A stretch of 64,000 bases of DNA from Hyphomicrobium sp. MC1 (GTDB lineage: Bacteria > Pseudomonadota > Alphaproteobacteria > Rhizobiales > Hyphomicrobiaceae), in NCBI RefSeq assembly GCF_000253295.1, contig NC_015717.1, forward strand, positions 930,001-994,000. The letters are read 5' to 3'. This document shows positions 45,215 through 55,847 of the stretch, piece after piece. Below the pieces are notes generated by a model. It ran no database searches. It saw only the letters and a program-made list of their open reading frames with translations, and was not told the DNA's origin. The position numbers and the translations under genes were made by a program. Position 1 is the first letter of the stretch. Each line of letters begins with the position of its first letter.

Positions 45215-45667
45215 ATGGGAATGAGCGTCAAGGCGGGCGGAGGCGGTGGACGCGGTCGGCGTCGCGGCAAGCATATGCCGATGAGCGAGATCAACGTCAC
45301 GCCGATGGTCGACGTGATGCTCGTGCTGCTCATCATTTTCATGGTCGCCGCGCCGCTGCTGCAGACCGGCATCGACGTCAATCTGCCGGAAGCCAAGGGG
45401 CAGCAAATTCCGACGCCGAAGAAAGATCCGCTGGCGGTCACGGTGAAGGCCAACGGCGATGTTTACATCGGCGATTCGCAGGTTCCGCTCGATGATCTGG
45501 CGACGAAGCTCAAGGCCATCGCGCAGAACGGCTACGACGAGACGATCTTCGTGCGCGGCGACAAGGGTGTGAACTACGGTACGGTGATGGAAGTCATGAG
45601 CCGCATCAATCAGGGCGGCTTCAAGAAGTTGTCGTTCGTTCTCAACGGGGAGAAGGGAGGCACTTAG
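45215..45667 (+). CDS. tolR: Tol-Pal proton channel subunit TolR
   Basis: 150 residues. N-terminal Gly/Arg-rich segment, then membrane helix (DVMLVLLIIFMVAAPLL) with the conserved proton-carrying Asp in NVTPMVDVML. Periplasmic C-terminal domain ends in MSRINQGGFKKLSFV. Three bases after the tolQ stop. Confidence 0.95.
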   Translation: MGMSVKAGGGGGRGRRRGKHMPMSEINVTPMVDVMLVLLIIFMVAAPLLQTGIDVNLPEAKGQQIPTPKKDPLAVTVKANGDVYIGDSQVPLDDLATKLKAIAQNGYDETIFVRGDKGVNYGTVMEVMSRINQGGFKKLSFVLNGEKGGT

Positions 45668-45695
45668 CGCCCGTAATCGCTAAAGGACGATACGT

Positions 45696-45872
45696 ATGAC
45701 GAACATGGATGCGCGTCAGCGCCCTCTCAAGACCGGTTCGTCGCGAGGCCTGTCGGCAGCGAAGGCTTCGGTCTGCGGCCGGTTCCCGTCGCAGTTCGGA
45801 CCGCTACTTGGGCCGCAGTTTGGTGAGTATCGGCGGCCGGACGCGCCGCCTTATGTTGATTGTGGGTGCTGA
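45696..45872 (+). CDS. Short ORF in front of tolA, in the tolA reading frame
   Basis: 58 codons. A strong AAAGGA at 8 bases from the ATG indicates translation starts here, in contrast to the weakly preceded tolA GTG. It is in the same frame as tolA, ending in TGA four bases before that GTG, with a single intervening codon. The peptide (MTNMDARQRPLKTG at its start) has no recognised domain. It may be a leader for translational coupling, or an N-terminal extension of TolA broken by a stop or by a sequencing error. Confidence 0.35.
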   Translation: MTNMDARQRPLKTGSSRGLSAAKASVCGRFPSQFGPLLGPQFGEYRRPDAPPYVDCGC

Positions 45873-45875
45873 ACC

Positions 45876-47087
45876 GTGCCCTTCGGACTTGTTCTGTCCC
45901 TTCTTTTTCATGCCGCCCTTCTCGGGTGGGCACTTTACGGCTTGCATTCCTCGCCGCCGCTGACCCCGGACACGCCTGCGATTTCGGCTGAACTCATCAC
46001 GCCGTCGGAATTCCTGCGCCTGAAGCAGGGCAGCGAAGACGCCAAACATCTCGAAACGAAGGCGAACGACAAGCCGACGCCGGACGACAGCAAGAACGAT
46101 ACGCAAAAGCCCGCGAATGCGCCGCCCCCTCCGCCGCCCCCGGCCGAGGAGCAGGTCGCGAAAACGGAGCCGCCTCCGGAGCCCGAACCGCCGGACGCTG
46201 CCGAGCCTCCGCCGCCTCCACCTCCGCCCGAGGCATCGAAGTCCGAGCCCGATCCGATCGCGAAGAAGCTGCAGGAGACGCCGCCGCCTCCGGCTGCGAA
46301 CACGCCGCCTCCGCCGCCCGAGCCTGGTCCGACGCCTGAAGAAAAGAAGGCTGAAGAAGAAAAACAGGCCGCAGAAGCGGCGAAAAAGAAGGCCGAGGAA
46401 GAAGCTAAAAAGAAAGCCGAAGAAGAGGCAAAGAAAAAGGCCGAAGAGGAAGCCAAGAAGAAAGCGGCCGAGGAAGCGAAGAAAAAAGCGCTCGCCGAAG
46501 CCAAGAAGAAGGCTGCGGAAGAGGCAAAGAAAAAGAAGCTCGCTGCACTGAAGAAGAAGCGGCAGGAAGAGGCGCGCAAGAAGGCCGAGGCTGCCAAGAA
46601 GCAGTTCGATCCGAGCAAGATTGCCGCGTTACTGGACAAGTCGCCGGACGACGCGACGCCGAAAGCGTTGCTCGACAAGGACAAGCGGAAGAAGGGTCAG
46701 CAGGCATCTGGCTCGAAGAACGACGCGTTCGACACGGGCAAGGAAGCCGGTACGGCGACGGGCACCGATACGGTGCTTTCGGCGCGCGAGCAGGATCTGC
46801 TTAAGGGCATGCTGAAACAACAGCTCAACGGCTGCTGGCGGCCGCCGGGAACGGGCGGCGGCGAGGAAGTGCCGGTCGTCGCGCTGCATTGGGAACTCAA
46901 TCCCGACGGCACACTCGCAGGCGAGCCGCAGGTGACGTCGGCACCGAACACGACGGCGGGGCAGGTCTATGCCGAGGCGGCGCTCCGGGCCGTCCGGACC
47001 TGTGCGCCTTTCCATCTGCCGCCGGACAAGTACGAAGGGGGCTGGAAGGTCATCGACTGGACTTTCGATCCGCGACAAATGTTGTAA
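45876..47087 (+). CDS. tolA: TolA, energy-transducing protein of the Tol-Pal system
   Basis: 403 residues. Membrane anchor at the extreme N-terminus (PFGLVLSLLFHAALLGWALYG), a Pro-rich stretch, a long Lys/Glu/Ala coiled coil of domain II (AEEEAKKKAEEE units), and the C-terminal globular domain III from about residue 300 that binds Pal and CpoB. The start codon GTG has a poor ribosome-binding site; see the ORF directly upstream. The first residues lack the usual basic N-terminus of the anchor. Confidence 0.93.
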   Translation: MPFGLVLSLLFHAALLGWALYGLHSSPPLTPDTPAISAELITPSEFLRLKQGSEDAKHLETKANDKPTPDDSKNDTQKPANAPPPPPPPAEEQVAKTEPPPEPEPPDAAEPPPPPPPPEASKSEPDPIAKKLQETPPPPAANTPPPPPEPGPTPEEKKAEEEKQAAEAAKKKAEEEAKKKAEEEAKKKAEEEAKKKAAEEAKKKALAEAKKKAAEEAKKKKLAALKKKRQEEARKKAEAAKKQFDPSKIAALLDKSPDDATPKALLDKDKRKKGQQASGSKNDAFDTGKEAGTATGTDTVLSAREQDLLKGMLKQQLNGCWRPPGTGGGEEVPVVALHWELNPDGTLAGEPQVTSAPNTTAGQVYAEAALRAVRTCAPFHLPPDKYEGGWKVIDWTFDPRQML

Positions 47088-47173
47088 ACGCCTAAAAGTT
47101 GCTTCAATCGACCGCGAAGCGAGACAATCTTTGAACTCCCGGTTTGCCGGCAGTGACGCATGAGAGAGCCTGA

Positions 47174-48520
47174 ATGATTCTGAAAGTCCGCCTGAAACGG
47201 CTGTTTTCTGTCGCTACGTTCGTCGCTGCCACCATAGGGCTCGCTCCAGGGTTGGCGACGACGCCCGCCATGGCGCAGCTCAAAGGTACGCAGACGGAAG
47301 GCACGATCGCGCCGATCCCGATCGCAATCCCGACATTTCTTGGCGACGATCAGCAACTCGCGCAGCAAATCTCCGGCGTGGTCGAAGCAGACCTTGGGAA
47401 TTCAGGTTTGTTCCGGCCGCTCGATCACGGGTCTTTTCTGGAGCAGGTGCGCGACGTCAACGCGCTGCCACGTTTCAACGACTGGAGGTCGATCCAGGCC
47501 GACGCCCTGGTCGTGGGGCGCGTCGTCAACAGCGGCGACGGGCGAGTCGGCGCCGAATTCCGGGTCTGGGACGTGGCAGGCGGAAAGCAGCTCACGGGGC
47601 AGCGATTCTCAACGGCGTCCCGAAACTGGCGCCGCATCGGTCATATGATCGCCGACAGCATCTACGAACGCCTGACGGGCGAAAAAGGCTACTTCGATAC
47701 GCGAATCGTCTTTGTCGACGAGACGGGACCGAAGGAACGCCGCATCAAGCGGCTCGCGATCATGGATCAGGACGGCGCCAATGTCCGCTTGCTGACGCAA
47801 GGCAACGAACTCGTGCTGACGCCGCGGTTCTCGCCGACGAACCAGGAAATCACCTACATGGCCTACATGGCCGATGGCCAGCCCAAGGTTTTCATCATGA
47901 ACCTTGAGACCGGACAGCGGGAACTGGTCGGCGATTTTCCGAACATGACGTTCGCGCCGCGATTCTCGCCCGACGGCCAGCGCGTGATCATGAGTCTCGG
48001 CCGACCGGACGGCGGCTCCGACATCTACGAGATGGATCTGAGGTCGCGGCAGCCGCGGCGACTCACCCAGTCGAACGGCATCGACACCAGCCCCAGCTAT
48101 TCGCCCGACGGCAGTCAGATCGTGTTCGAAAGCGATCGCGGCGGCCGGCAGCAGCTCTGGGTCATGAATTCGGATGGCTCCAACCAGCATCCGATCTCTG
48201 GAGGCGATGGCACCTATTCGACGCCGGTCTGGTCGCCGCGTGGCGACTATATCGCCTTCACCAAGCAGGCGGGCGGCCAGTTCATCATCGGCGTGATGAA
48301 ACCGGACGGTTCAGGCGAGCGGCAATTGACGTCGGGCTTCCACAACGAGGGGCCGACCTGGGCGCCCAACGGCCGGGTGCTGATGTTCTTCCGTGATGTC
48401 AGCAACGGCGAGTCGGGTGGACCTCGAATCTATTCGGTCGACATCACCGGCTACAACGAGCGCGAAGTGAAGACGCCCTCGTTTGCATCCGACCCAGCGT
48501 GGTCGCCGCTGCTGAATTAA
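47174..48520 (+). CDS. tolB: Tol-Pal translocation protein TolB
   Basis: 448 residues. Signal peptide to about residue 30 (TPAMAQ), N-terminal alpha/beta domain, then a six-bladed WD40-like beta-propeller with repeated DGxxI-F/PxWSP units ([41 protein letters not shown]). Periplasmic partner of Pal. ATG at 47174. Followed by a palindromic repeat region and two small lipoproteins instead of the usual immediate pal. Confidence 0.96.
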   Translation: MILKVRLKRLFSVATFVAATIGLAPGLATTPAMAQLKGTQTEGTIAPIPIAIPTFLGDDQQLAQQISGVVEADLGNSGLFRPLDHGSFLEQVRDVNALPRFNDWRSIQADALVVGRVVNSGDGRVGAEFRVWDVAGGKQLTGQRFSTASRNWRRIGHMIADSIYERLTGEKGYFDTRIVFVDETGPKERRIKRLAIMDQDGANVRLLTQGNELVLTPRFSPTNQEITYMAYMADGQPKVFIMNLETGQRELVGDFPNMTFAPRFSPDGQRVIMSLGRPDGGSDIYEMDLRSRQPRRLTQSNGIDTSPSYSPDGSQIVFESDRGGRQQLWVMNSDGSNQHPISGGDGTYSTPVWSPRGDYIAFTKQAGGQFIIGVMKPDGSGERQLTSGFHNEGPTWAPNGRVLMFFRDVSNGESGGPRIYSVDITGYNEREVKTPSFASDPAWSPLLN

Positions 48521-48551
48521 GATCCCGTTTACGAATGCGTCGCCACAAATA

Positions 48552-48627
48552 TTAACGGCGATGGAAAAAGGACTCGAAAAGATACGCGATACCAATTGGT
48601 TGCGTATCTTAACGCCGCTGGAAAAAG
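48552..48627. repeat. Direct repeats flanking a nested palindrome after tolB
   Basis: 19-base repeats TTAACGNCGNTGGAAAAAG at 48552-48570 and 48609-48627 (two mismatches) bracket an inverted repeat AAGATACGC (48579-48587) / GCGTATCTT (48602-48610) with an inner palindrome ACCAATTGGT (48591-48600). The element lies 31 bases after tolB, before the small lipoproteins. It could be a protein-binding operator or a stem at the mRNA 3' end; there is no T-tract for a terminator. Confidence 0.7.
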
Positions 48628-48776
48628 TGTTGACTTTTGCCCACTAACGCCCGTTGCATTTTCGCATCTATGGGGTTGGAAAACTTGGGATTTGGCGCCT
48701 CCGTTCTTGATCCAAGACCGCCCTCCCGGTACCCCAGAGTACGGCTTTTGCCGGAATCGTATCAGGAGATATGACC

Positions 48777-48911
48777 ATGCAGGGTGTGAAGGGGCTGATC
48801 CTTTTGTCAGCAGTTGTTGCGGCTATCGCTCTCGGCGCTTGCCGTCGCGAAGCTGAGCATGTTCCTCTGAAGCTTGGCGGCCCGGTCGCCAGCGACTCGG
48901 TTGCTCGCTAA
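48777..48911 (+). CDS. Tiny lipoprotein A (44 residues)
   Basis: Begins MQGVKGLILLSAVVAAIALGAC: short signal peptide with lipobox IALGAC, lipidated at Cys-22. The mature 23 residues share with its neighbour the core CRREAE-x-x-PLKLGGPVAS. Start ATG at 48777 has AGGAG at eight bases. Function unknown; exported, probably outer-membrane anchored. First of two paralogues between tolB and pal. Confidence 0.75.
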   Translation: MQGVKGLILLSAVVAAIALGACRREAEHVPLKLGGPVASDSVAR

Positions 48912-48946
48912 TTTAGCGCGTAATCAGGAACTTTAAGGAGACTACA

Positions 48947-49072
48947 ATGAAGAGCGCAATCGTTCTCGCTACAGTTTTGGTTGCTGTTGCTCTCGGTGCT
49001 TGCCGCCGTGAAGCAGAAACGACGCCGCTGAAACTTGGCGGGCCCGTCGCTTCGGAGCAGGTTGCGCACTAA
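48947..49072 (+). CDS. Tiny lipoprotein B (41 residues)
   Basis: Paralogue of the 44-residue protein: signal peptide MKSAIVLATVLVAVALGAC with lipobox VALGAC, lipidated at Cys-19, then CRREAETTPLKLGGPVASE. AAGGAG six bases before the ATG is a near-ideal ribosome-binding site. 35 bases after the first and followed by a strong terminator, so the pair forms a unit that ends before pal. Confidence 0.78.
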   Translation: MKSAIVLATVLVAVALGACRREAETTPLKLGGPVASEQVAH

Positions 49073-49116
49073 GCGCACCCTGACTTCTTAGTACTGCGTT
49101 TTTCATTATTGATCTT

Positions 49117-49167
49117 CAAGACCGAGTTGTGGGCGGGTTTCCGTCAACAACTCGGTCTTGAGCTTTT
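49117..49167 (+). terminator. Rho-independent terminator after the twin lipoproteins
   Basis: 13-base perfect stem CAAGACCGAGTTG / CAACTCGGTCTTG with an 18-base loop, followed by a short T-tract (CTTTTTA). It separates the lipoprotein pair from pal. Confidence 0.8.
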
Positions 49168-49527
49168 TAGGCCTGTCGTTCCAGGCATCCTCATTGTGCT
49201 GACAAAAGATCAGAACAAGTGAGTCTCAAGTTCTTTGGTGCTCTCGCGCAATAATTCCGGGAAAACACAAAGAAAAGTGGTCGTAATTCAAATTAGTCGC
49301 ACACACACCTCTAAACCCGATGGTAATAGATCCGGTGAGAGGCTGCTGCGGAAAGCCCAGATTGCCAGTTCGAAATACGACGGATCGGGGAGCTACCGCC
49401 GCGGAATCGGCCATATTTTCGGCTGAACGCTCCGCTATCGGCATAAGGGACAAACACTATCTCTTGGCGGACGGTACGCGGTGCGACTCGCGCAAGGGAC
49501 GAGATCGATACGAAGGGGATTAGCGGA
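49168..49527. other. Intergenic region upstream of pal
   Basis: 360 bases, more AT-rich than coding DNA. Must hold the pal promoter, as a terminator precedes it. Small open frames on both strands look random. No palindromes of note. Confidence 0.45.
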
Positions 49528-50040
49528 ATGATGGCCACGTTTGCGCGGAGCTTGGGCCTGCGCCTTGCCGCCGTTTCGATTCTTGCCGCGACGCTCGGCG
49601 CATGTGCCAACAAAGACATGCAGCCCGACTCGCTCGCCAGCAAGTATGGCAATGCAACACCCGGTTCGCAGCGCGACTTCACCCAGAATGTCGGCGATAT
49701 CGTCTACTTCTCGACCGACTCGGTCGATCTGACGCCGGAAGCGCAGCAGACGCTCGTGAAGCAATCGCAATGGCTGCAGCAGTACCCGCAGTACACGATC
49801 ACGATCGAAGGTCACGCCGACGAACGCGGTACGCGCGAATACAACATCGCGCTCGGTGCGCGCCGCGCGACGGCCGTGCGCAATTTCCTTTCGCAGCATG
49901 GTATCAACGGCGCCCGCATCCGTACGATCTCGTACGGCAAGGAGCGTCCGGTTGCGGTTTGCAACGATATTTCCTGCTGGTCGCAGAACCGGCGCGCGCA
50001 GACCGTGCTCAACAGCGGCGGCGTCGTCAGCCAGCGTTAG
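49528..50040 (+). CDS. pal: Peptidoglycan-associated lipoprotein Pal
   Basis: 170 residues. Lipoprotein signal with lipobox LGAC (Cys-26), then an OmpA-like peptidoglycan-binding domain with EGHADERGTREYNIALGARRA, the diaminopimelate-binding Asp and Arg residues being kept. Outer-membrane-anchored end of the Tol-Pal bridge. AAGGGG about 9 bases before the ATG. Confidence 0.96.
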   Translation: MMATFARSLGLRLAAVSILAATLGACANKDMQPDSLASKYGNATPGSQRDFTQNVGDIVYFSTDSVDLTPEAQQTLVKQSQWLQQYPQYTITIEGHADERGTREYNIALGARRATAVRNFLSQHGINGARIRTISYGKERPVAVCNDISCWSQNRRAQTVLNSGGVVSQR

Positions 50041-50170
50041 CGCTGGGCATCAACACCGAGGCATCGGCTGGGCGTCGTTTCGCCCGCCGCCACCTGCTCG
50101 TTCCTACCGGGTCGATGCTTGAGGGGGCTTGTTCGATAGGGGTTGCCGGGTGGTTCAATTCGGCAACATG

Positions 50171-50185
50171 TTAACAAACCTTTAA
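50171..50185. promoter_or_regulatory. CtrA-type box (TTAA-N7-TTAA)
   Basis: Perfect consensus between pal and the second OmpA-domain gene, 84 bases upstream of that gene's ATG and 131 bases after the pal stop. Confidence 0.6.
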
Positions 50186-50226
50186 GGCCATTTGCTATCA
50201 GCAAAGTTTGGCCCAATTAGCCTCGC

Positions 50227-50265
50227 ATAAGGACGCCACGTTATTTTTAGTTGCGGCGCCCTTAT
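50227..50265 (+). promoter_or_regulatory. Imperfect hairpin just before the Pal-like gene start
   Basis: 13-base arms ATAAGGACGCCAC (50227-50239) and GCGGCGCCCTTAT (50253-50265), 11 of 13 positions paired, separated by 13 bases. The ATG is 3 bases after the second arm. The only Shine-Dalgarno-like AAGGA in the region is in the first arm, so the hairpin may both sequester it and bring it near the start. Confidence 0.35.
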
Positions 50266-50268
50266 TCA

Positions 50269-51060
50269 ATGCGGATTTCGCGGACTTCAATTGTTGCGGC
50301 TGGCGTGATTTGTTGCGTCCTGGGCTTGATGGGCGCCTTGGCATCGCATGTCGGCGCGCAAGACAGTGATCCTGATGGCATTCGGGCAGCCGAACTTCTC
50401 GAAGATGGTCTGGATGCCTTGTCCGACCGTGCAGAGGATTCGGGCCGCCGGCTCCTTAATCGCGTTATCGACGAATATCCCGGCACGGCTGCCGCGTCGC
50501 GCGCCAAGCGAGCGCTCGCCGCGCTTGAGCGTGGCGAACTCGATCCGGAATCGCGGCAACGGCTGAAAGCCGATGAGGCCGAACGGACGTCGGAATATCG
50601 GCATGCTTTCCTGCTGGATGTTGGCGATCGCGTCTTTTTTGCTGAGAACAGTGCCGCACTTGGCGGACGCGCGCGCAGCCTTATCGAGCAGCAGGCGCGC
50701 TGGCTAAATGTGCGACCGGATCTGTCCATCATGGTCATCGGCCGGGCCGACGGCGAGGGCAACAGCAAGGCGGCCCGCGACCTGTCGCTGCAACGGGCGC
50801 AGGCAGTTCGCGATCGTCTCGTCGCGGCTGGTCTGCCGCTGAATCGCATAGAGATCAAAGCCGCCGGAGATCTGGACCAGGTCGCAATCTGCGACAACGC
50901 CCTTTGCCGGGCGCAGAATCGCAATGCCGAGGTTCTGATCAACTACTGGCACGTCTATTCCGGCTGGCAAGCCGGTGCGCAGCATCCCGGATTGGCAAAT
51001 TCCACGTCCGGAACGGCAAGCCGGCAATTGCGCGATTCGGGCGATCAGATTTCTCAATAG
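50269..51060 (+). CDS. Periplasmic OmpA-domain (Pal-like) protein
   Basis: 263 residues. Signal sequence, then a helical N-terminal part with a TPR-like helix pair (ALSDRAEDSGRRLLNRVIDEYPGT...), and a C-terminal OmpA-like domain (about 120-230) where the typical residues for peptidoglycan binding, Asp in GRADGEG and Arg in LSLQRAQ, are kept. A second peptidoglycan-binding protein in the tol cluster. The ATG at 50269 is preferred over TTG at 50251. CtrA-type box and hairpin in front. Confidence 0.8.
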   Translation: MRISRTSIVAAGVICCVLGLMGALASHVGAQDSDPDGIRAAELLEDGLDALSDRAEDSGRRLLNRVIDEYPGTAAASRAKRALAALERGELDPESRQRLKADEAERTSEYRHAFLLDVGDRVFFAENSAALGGRARSLIEQQARWLNVRPDLSIMVIGRADGEGNSKAARDLSLQRAQAVRDRLVAAGLPLNRIEIKAAGDLDQVAICDNALCRAQNRNAEVLINYWHVYSGWQAGAQHPGLANSTSGTASRQLRDSGDQISQ

Positions 51061-51207
51061 GTTGTTGGGAAAGGTGGTTGATGGCGGACTGCGACCCGGC
51101 GTAGGTGGAGGCGCGGGAACACCTGGGGTAAGCTCCCGCAGCCGGCTGGCGGGAGAATCCTGTTCCGGCGCGTGTCGCATCAACTGATCCGAGGGGCACA
51201 GCCGGGC

Positions 51208-52257
51208 ATGGCCAAGCTTGCGCAAATCTACAGCACTGGCATGGGCGCCTTTCAGGCCGTCGCCTTGATTGCGGTTATGGCTCTCTCGTCCGGTCCGCTT
51301 TTGTCTCGCCCGGCCATGGCGCAGGCGAACGATGCGCGCGGGACGAAGGGCGGCGCGGCGGCGAATGCTTCTCCTGACTCGGCTCTCAAAGCACGCGTCG
51401 ATGCCCTGGAAGAGCAGCTTGTCGATATGCAGGTCGTCGTCGGGACTTTGGAAACACTCGCCAAGAACGGCGGCGGTGGTGGCGGGGCTGCATCGCAACC
51501 CTTCCCATCGGCCGGAAGCGGTGCTGATACCGCGCGGATCGAAAGCCTCGAAACGCAGGTCCGGGCGTTGACGGCACAGGTTCAGCAACTCACAGAACAG
51601 ATTCAAGCCCAGGGCGGTGTGCAACATCGAACCGACCTTCCGGGCGGACCTGACACGGCTTCGCTCGGGAGTGGCAACGGAACGCCGCAAGCCGAGTCTG
51701 CGGCTATTCCAGGTTTCGGCTCGACGACCGTTTCGCCGGGGAATGGCGGCAACGATGCCATCGGCGGGCTTCTGAACAAGCAGGATCAGCAAGGGCAGGC
51801 GAACGGCTGGTCGTCTCCACCCGGCGCGGGCGTTGCGACGGCGGCCTTGCCGCCCGCAAGCGAAGCGTCAGGCGATCCCAAGCAGGCCTACGAGACGGCG
51901 TATGGCTATCTGCTGCAGCGCGATTACGGCTCGGCGGAAGCGTCCTTCAATGATTTTCTGAAGAAGTATCCCAACGACTCGCTCGCCGGGAACGCCCAAT
52001 ACTGGCTCGGCGAGACGTATTTCGTGCGCGGTCAATACAAGGCGGCAGCCGGCGCGTTTCTCAAGGGGTATCAGACTTATGGGCAAAGCGGTAAGGCGCC
52101 CGACAGTCTGTTGAAGCTCGCGATGTCGCTGGACAGGCTGGGTCAGAAAGAGGCAGCTTGCTCATCGTTCTCGGAGCTCGCCGCGAAATTTCCGACCGCC
52201 CCGCAGAGCGTCAAAGGCCGGGCGCAGAGCGAGCGTCAGCGGATCGGCTGCCAATAA
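51208..52257 (+). CDS. cpoB: Tol-Pal system coordinator CpoB (YbgF)
   Basis: 349 residues. Signal peptide (to about residue 36, RPAMAQ), coiled coil for trimerisation, Gly/Ser-rich linker, then TPR repeats (AYETAYGYLLQRDYGSAEASFNDFLKKYPN). Links the Tol machine to peptidoglycan synthases at the division site. ATG at 51208 chosen over GTG at 51172. Follows the second OmpA-domain gene by 147 bases. Confidence 0.92.
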   Translation: MAKLAQIYSTGMGAFQAVALIAVMALSSGPLLSRPAMAQANDARGTKGGAAANASPDSALKARVDALEEQLVDMQVVVGTLETLAKNGGGGGGAASQPFPSAGSGADTARIESLETQVRALTAQVQQLTEQIQAQGGVQHRTDLPGGPDTASLGSGNGTPQAESAAIPGFGSTTVSPGNGGNDAIGGLLNKQDQQGQANGWSSPPGAGVATAALPPASEASGDPKQAYETAYGYLLQRDYGSAEASFNDFLKKYPNDSLAGNAQYWLGETYFVRGQYKAAAGAFLKGYQTYGQSGKAPDSLLKLAMSLDRLGQKEAACSSFSELAAKFPTAPQSVKGRAQSERQRIGCQ

Positions 52258-52305
52258 ATCTGTGTTCGCCGGCCTTTAGGGCGTTTGCCGGCTGAGAGTT
52301 TGCCC

Positions 52306-53682
52306 GTGCGTAGAGATTTGCAATCGCCGATCAGCACTGTCGAAGCGGATGCCGCGTTGGCGGTGCTCGCGCGTTTCGATCATGTCGTGCTTGCGGTGTC
52401 CGGCGGTCCGGACAGCATGGCGTTGATGGCGCTCGCGGCTGAATGGCGTGCCCGTTTCGAAGGGCTAAAGCCAAACGTCTCCGTCGCCACTGTCGATCAT
52501 GGTCTGCGCGCCCGGTCGCGCCACGAAGCGGAGATGGTGGCTGTCGAGGCGCGGCGCCTCGGTTTGCCGCACGCTATTCTGAGTTGGGACGGAGAAAAGC
52601 CGACCTCGGGTCTGTCAGCCGCCGCACGGGAGGCGCGCTATCGTCTGCTCGAAGCGCATGCGAAAACGATTGCTGCGGCCAACATCGCAATCGTCACGGC
52701 GCATCATCGTGACGATCAGGCAGAGACGTTTGCGATGCGGCTTGCGCGCGGGGCGGGACTGGATGGTCTTGCCAGCATGCGTGGCGAACGGCCGTTGCGC
52801 GATGGCGCGCCGATCGTGCTGATGCGGCCGCTGTTGGCTTTTCCGAAAGCGCGGCTATTGGCGACAGTCGCTCTGCGCGGCATCACCTATGCCGAAGATC
52901 CGACGAACCGCGACCGGCGCTATGAGCGGGCGCGCGTTCGCTCGACGCTGGAGCAGATGGAAGAGGCCGGTCTGTCGTCCGAGGCCATTGCAACGTCCGC
53001 CCGGCGCCTGGGCGAAGCTCGCGAGGCGTTGGCCTACGCCGAAGCGCACTTCGTGGCCTCGCTTGATCTGTCTTACGGCAACGACGTTTTCGCGAAGCTC
53101 GATCGTCGGGCATTCGAGGCTGGCCCGGCATTCCTGCGACAGAAAGTTCTCGCGCAGCTTATCGCGCGATATGGCGGTGCAAGTCCGTCACCGCAACTTT
53201 TCGAGGTTGAGGACTTGGTGGCGCGTATGCAACGCGATGCCGCCTCAGCGGCAACACTCGGGGGGGCGGTGGTTTCGAGCGGCCCGCGCTTCGTGCGTGT
53301 CTGGCGTGAGGTTGGGCGGCTCGGACAGGCCGAGATTACGCTGTGCGTCGGTGAGGCGACCGTCTGGGATCAGCGTTTCGTCGTGCGGTTTGCGCCGGAT
53401 CAGGCCGATATGGCCGATGCCGTCACGGTTAAGCCTTTGGGCGAAAAGGGCTATGCGGCCATCGTACTGCGGCTTGCGCCGACCCGGCGGCCGCCGACAC
53501 GTGCGGCACAGGCGCTGCCGTCATTTTGGATCGGGGACAGCTTCCTTGCGGCCCCTTCTCTTGCCCCATTTGCGTTATTCGATGCAGCGCCGCTCGATCC
53601 CAAGGCATACGAGATCAGCCCCTGGTTGCCGCTGCCAGATCTTAAGGAATTGGCCGTACGGTCGGAGGCCAAAGGTTGGTAA
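52306..53682 (+). CDS. tilS: tRNA(Ile)-lysidine synthase TilS
   Basis: 458 residues. Modifies C34 of tRNA-Ile(CAU) to lysidine, essential for decoding AUA. PP-loop SGGPDSMAL, then DHGLRARSR and HHRDDQAETF. The GTG at 52306 has GAGAG ahead; a TTG at 52285 is possible. It precedes ftsH, as in many bacteria. Confidence 0.92.
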   Translation: MRRDLQSPISTVEADAALAVLARFDHVVLAVSGGPDSMALMALAAEWRARFEGLKPNVSVATVDHGLRARSRHEAEMVAVEARRLGLPHAILSWDGEKPTSGLSAAAREARYRLLEAHAKTIAAANIAIVTAHHRDDQAETFAMRLARGAGLDGLASMRGERPLRDGAPIVLMRPLLAFPKARLLATVALRGITYAEDPTNRDRRYERARVRSTLEQMEEAGLSSEAIATSARRLGEAREALAYAEAHFVASLDLSYGNDVFAKLDRRAFEAGPAFLRQKVLAQLIARYGGASPSPQLFEVEDLVARMQRDAASAATLGGAVVSSGPRFVRVWREVGRLGQAEITLCVGEATVWDQRFVVRFAPDQADMADAVTVKPLGEKGYAAIVLRLAPTRRPPTRAAQALPSFWIGDSFLAAPSLAPFALFDAAPLDPKAYEISPWLPLPDLKELAVRSEAKGW

Positions 53683-53796
53683 ATGCCCGAACTTGTGCGG
53701 CGTTACGCTGGCACCTATGTTAGGGTCTAACTTTGGGGGCAGCAGTGCCGCCGAGCACGCGCCGATTTGGTGCCGGTGGCACCATCAAGGAAAAAT

Positions 53797-55749
<1,953 letters not shown>

Positions 55750-55783
55750 GTGGCGAGGTCGATGGTCGGCCAATAATTTCCAG

Positions 55784-55813
55784 GCGGCCGCGATTGTTTC
55801 GCGGCCGCTTTTT
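55784..55813 (+). terminator. Rho-independent terminator of ftsH
   Basis: 10-base stem GCGGCCGCGA / TCGCGGCCGC with a five-base loop and five T. An upstream folP start at 55815 would sit right after it, so folP must have its own promoter or start later. Confidence 0.88.
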
Positions 55814-55847
55814 CATGAGTTACGCGCACGGGCAGGCACACACCGGA

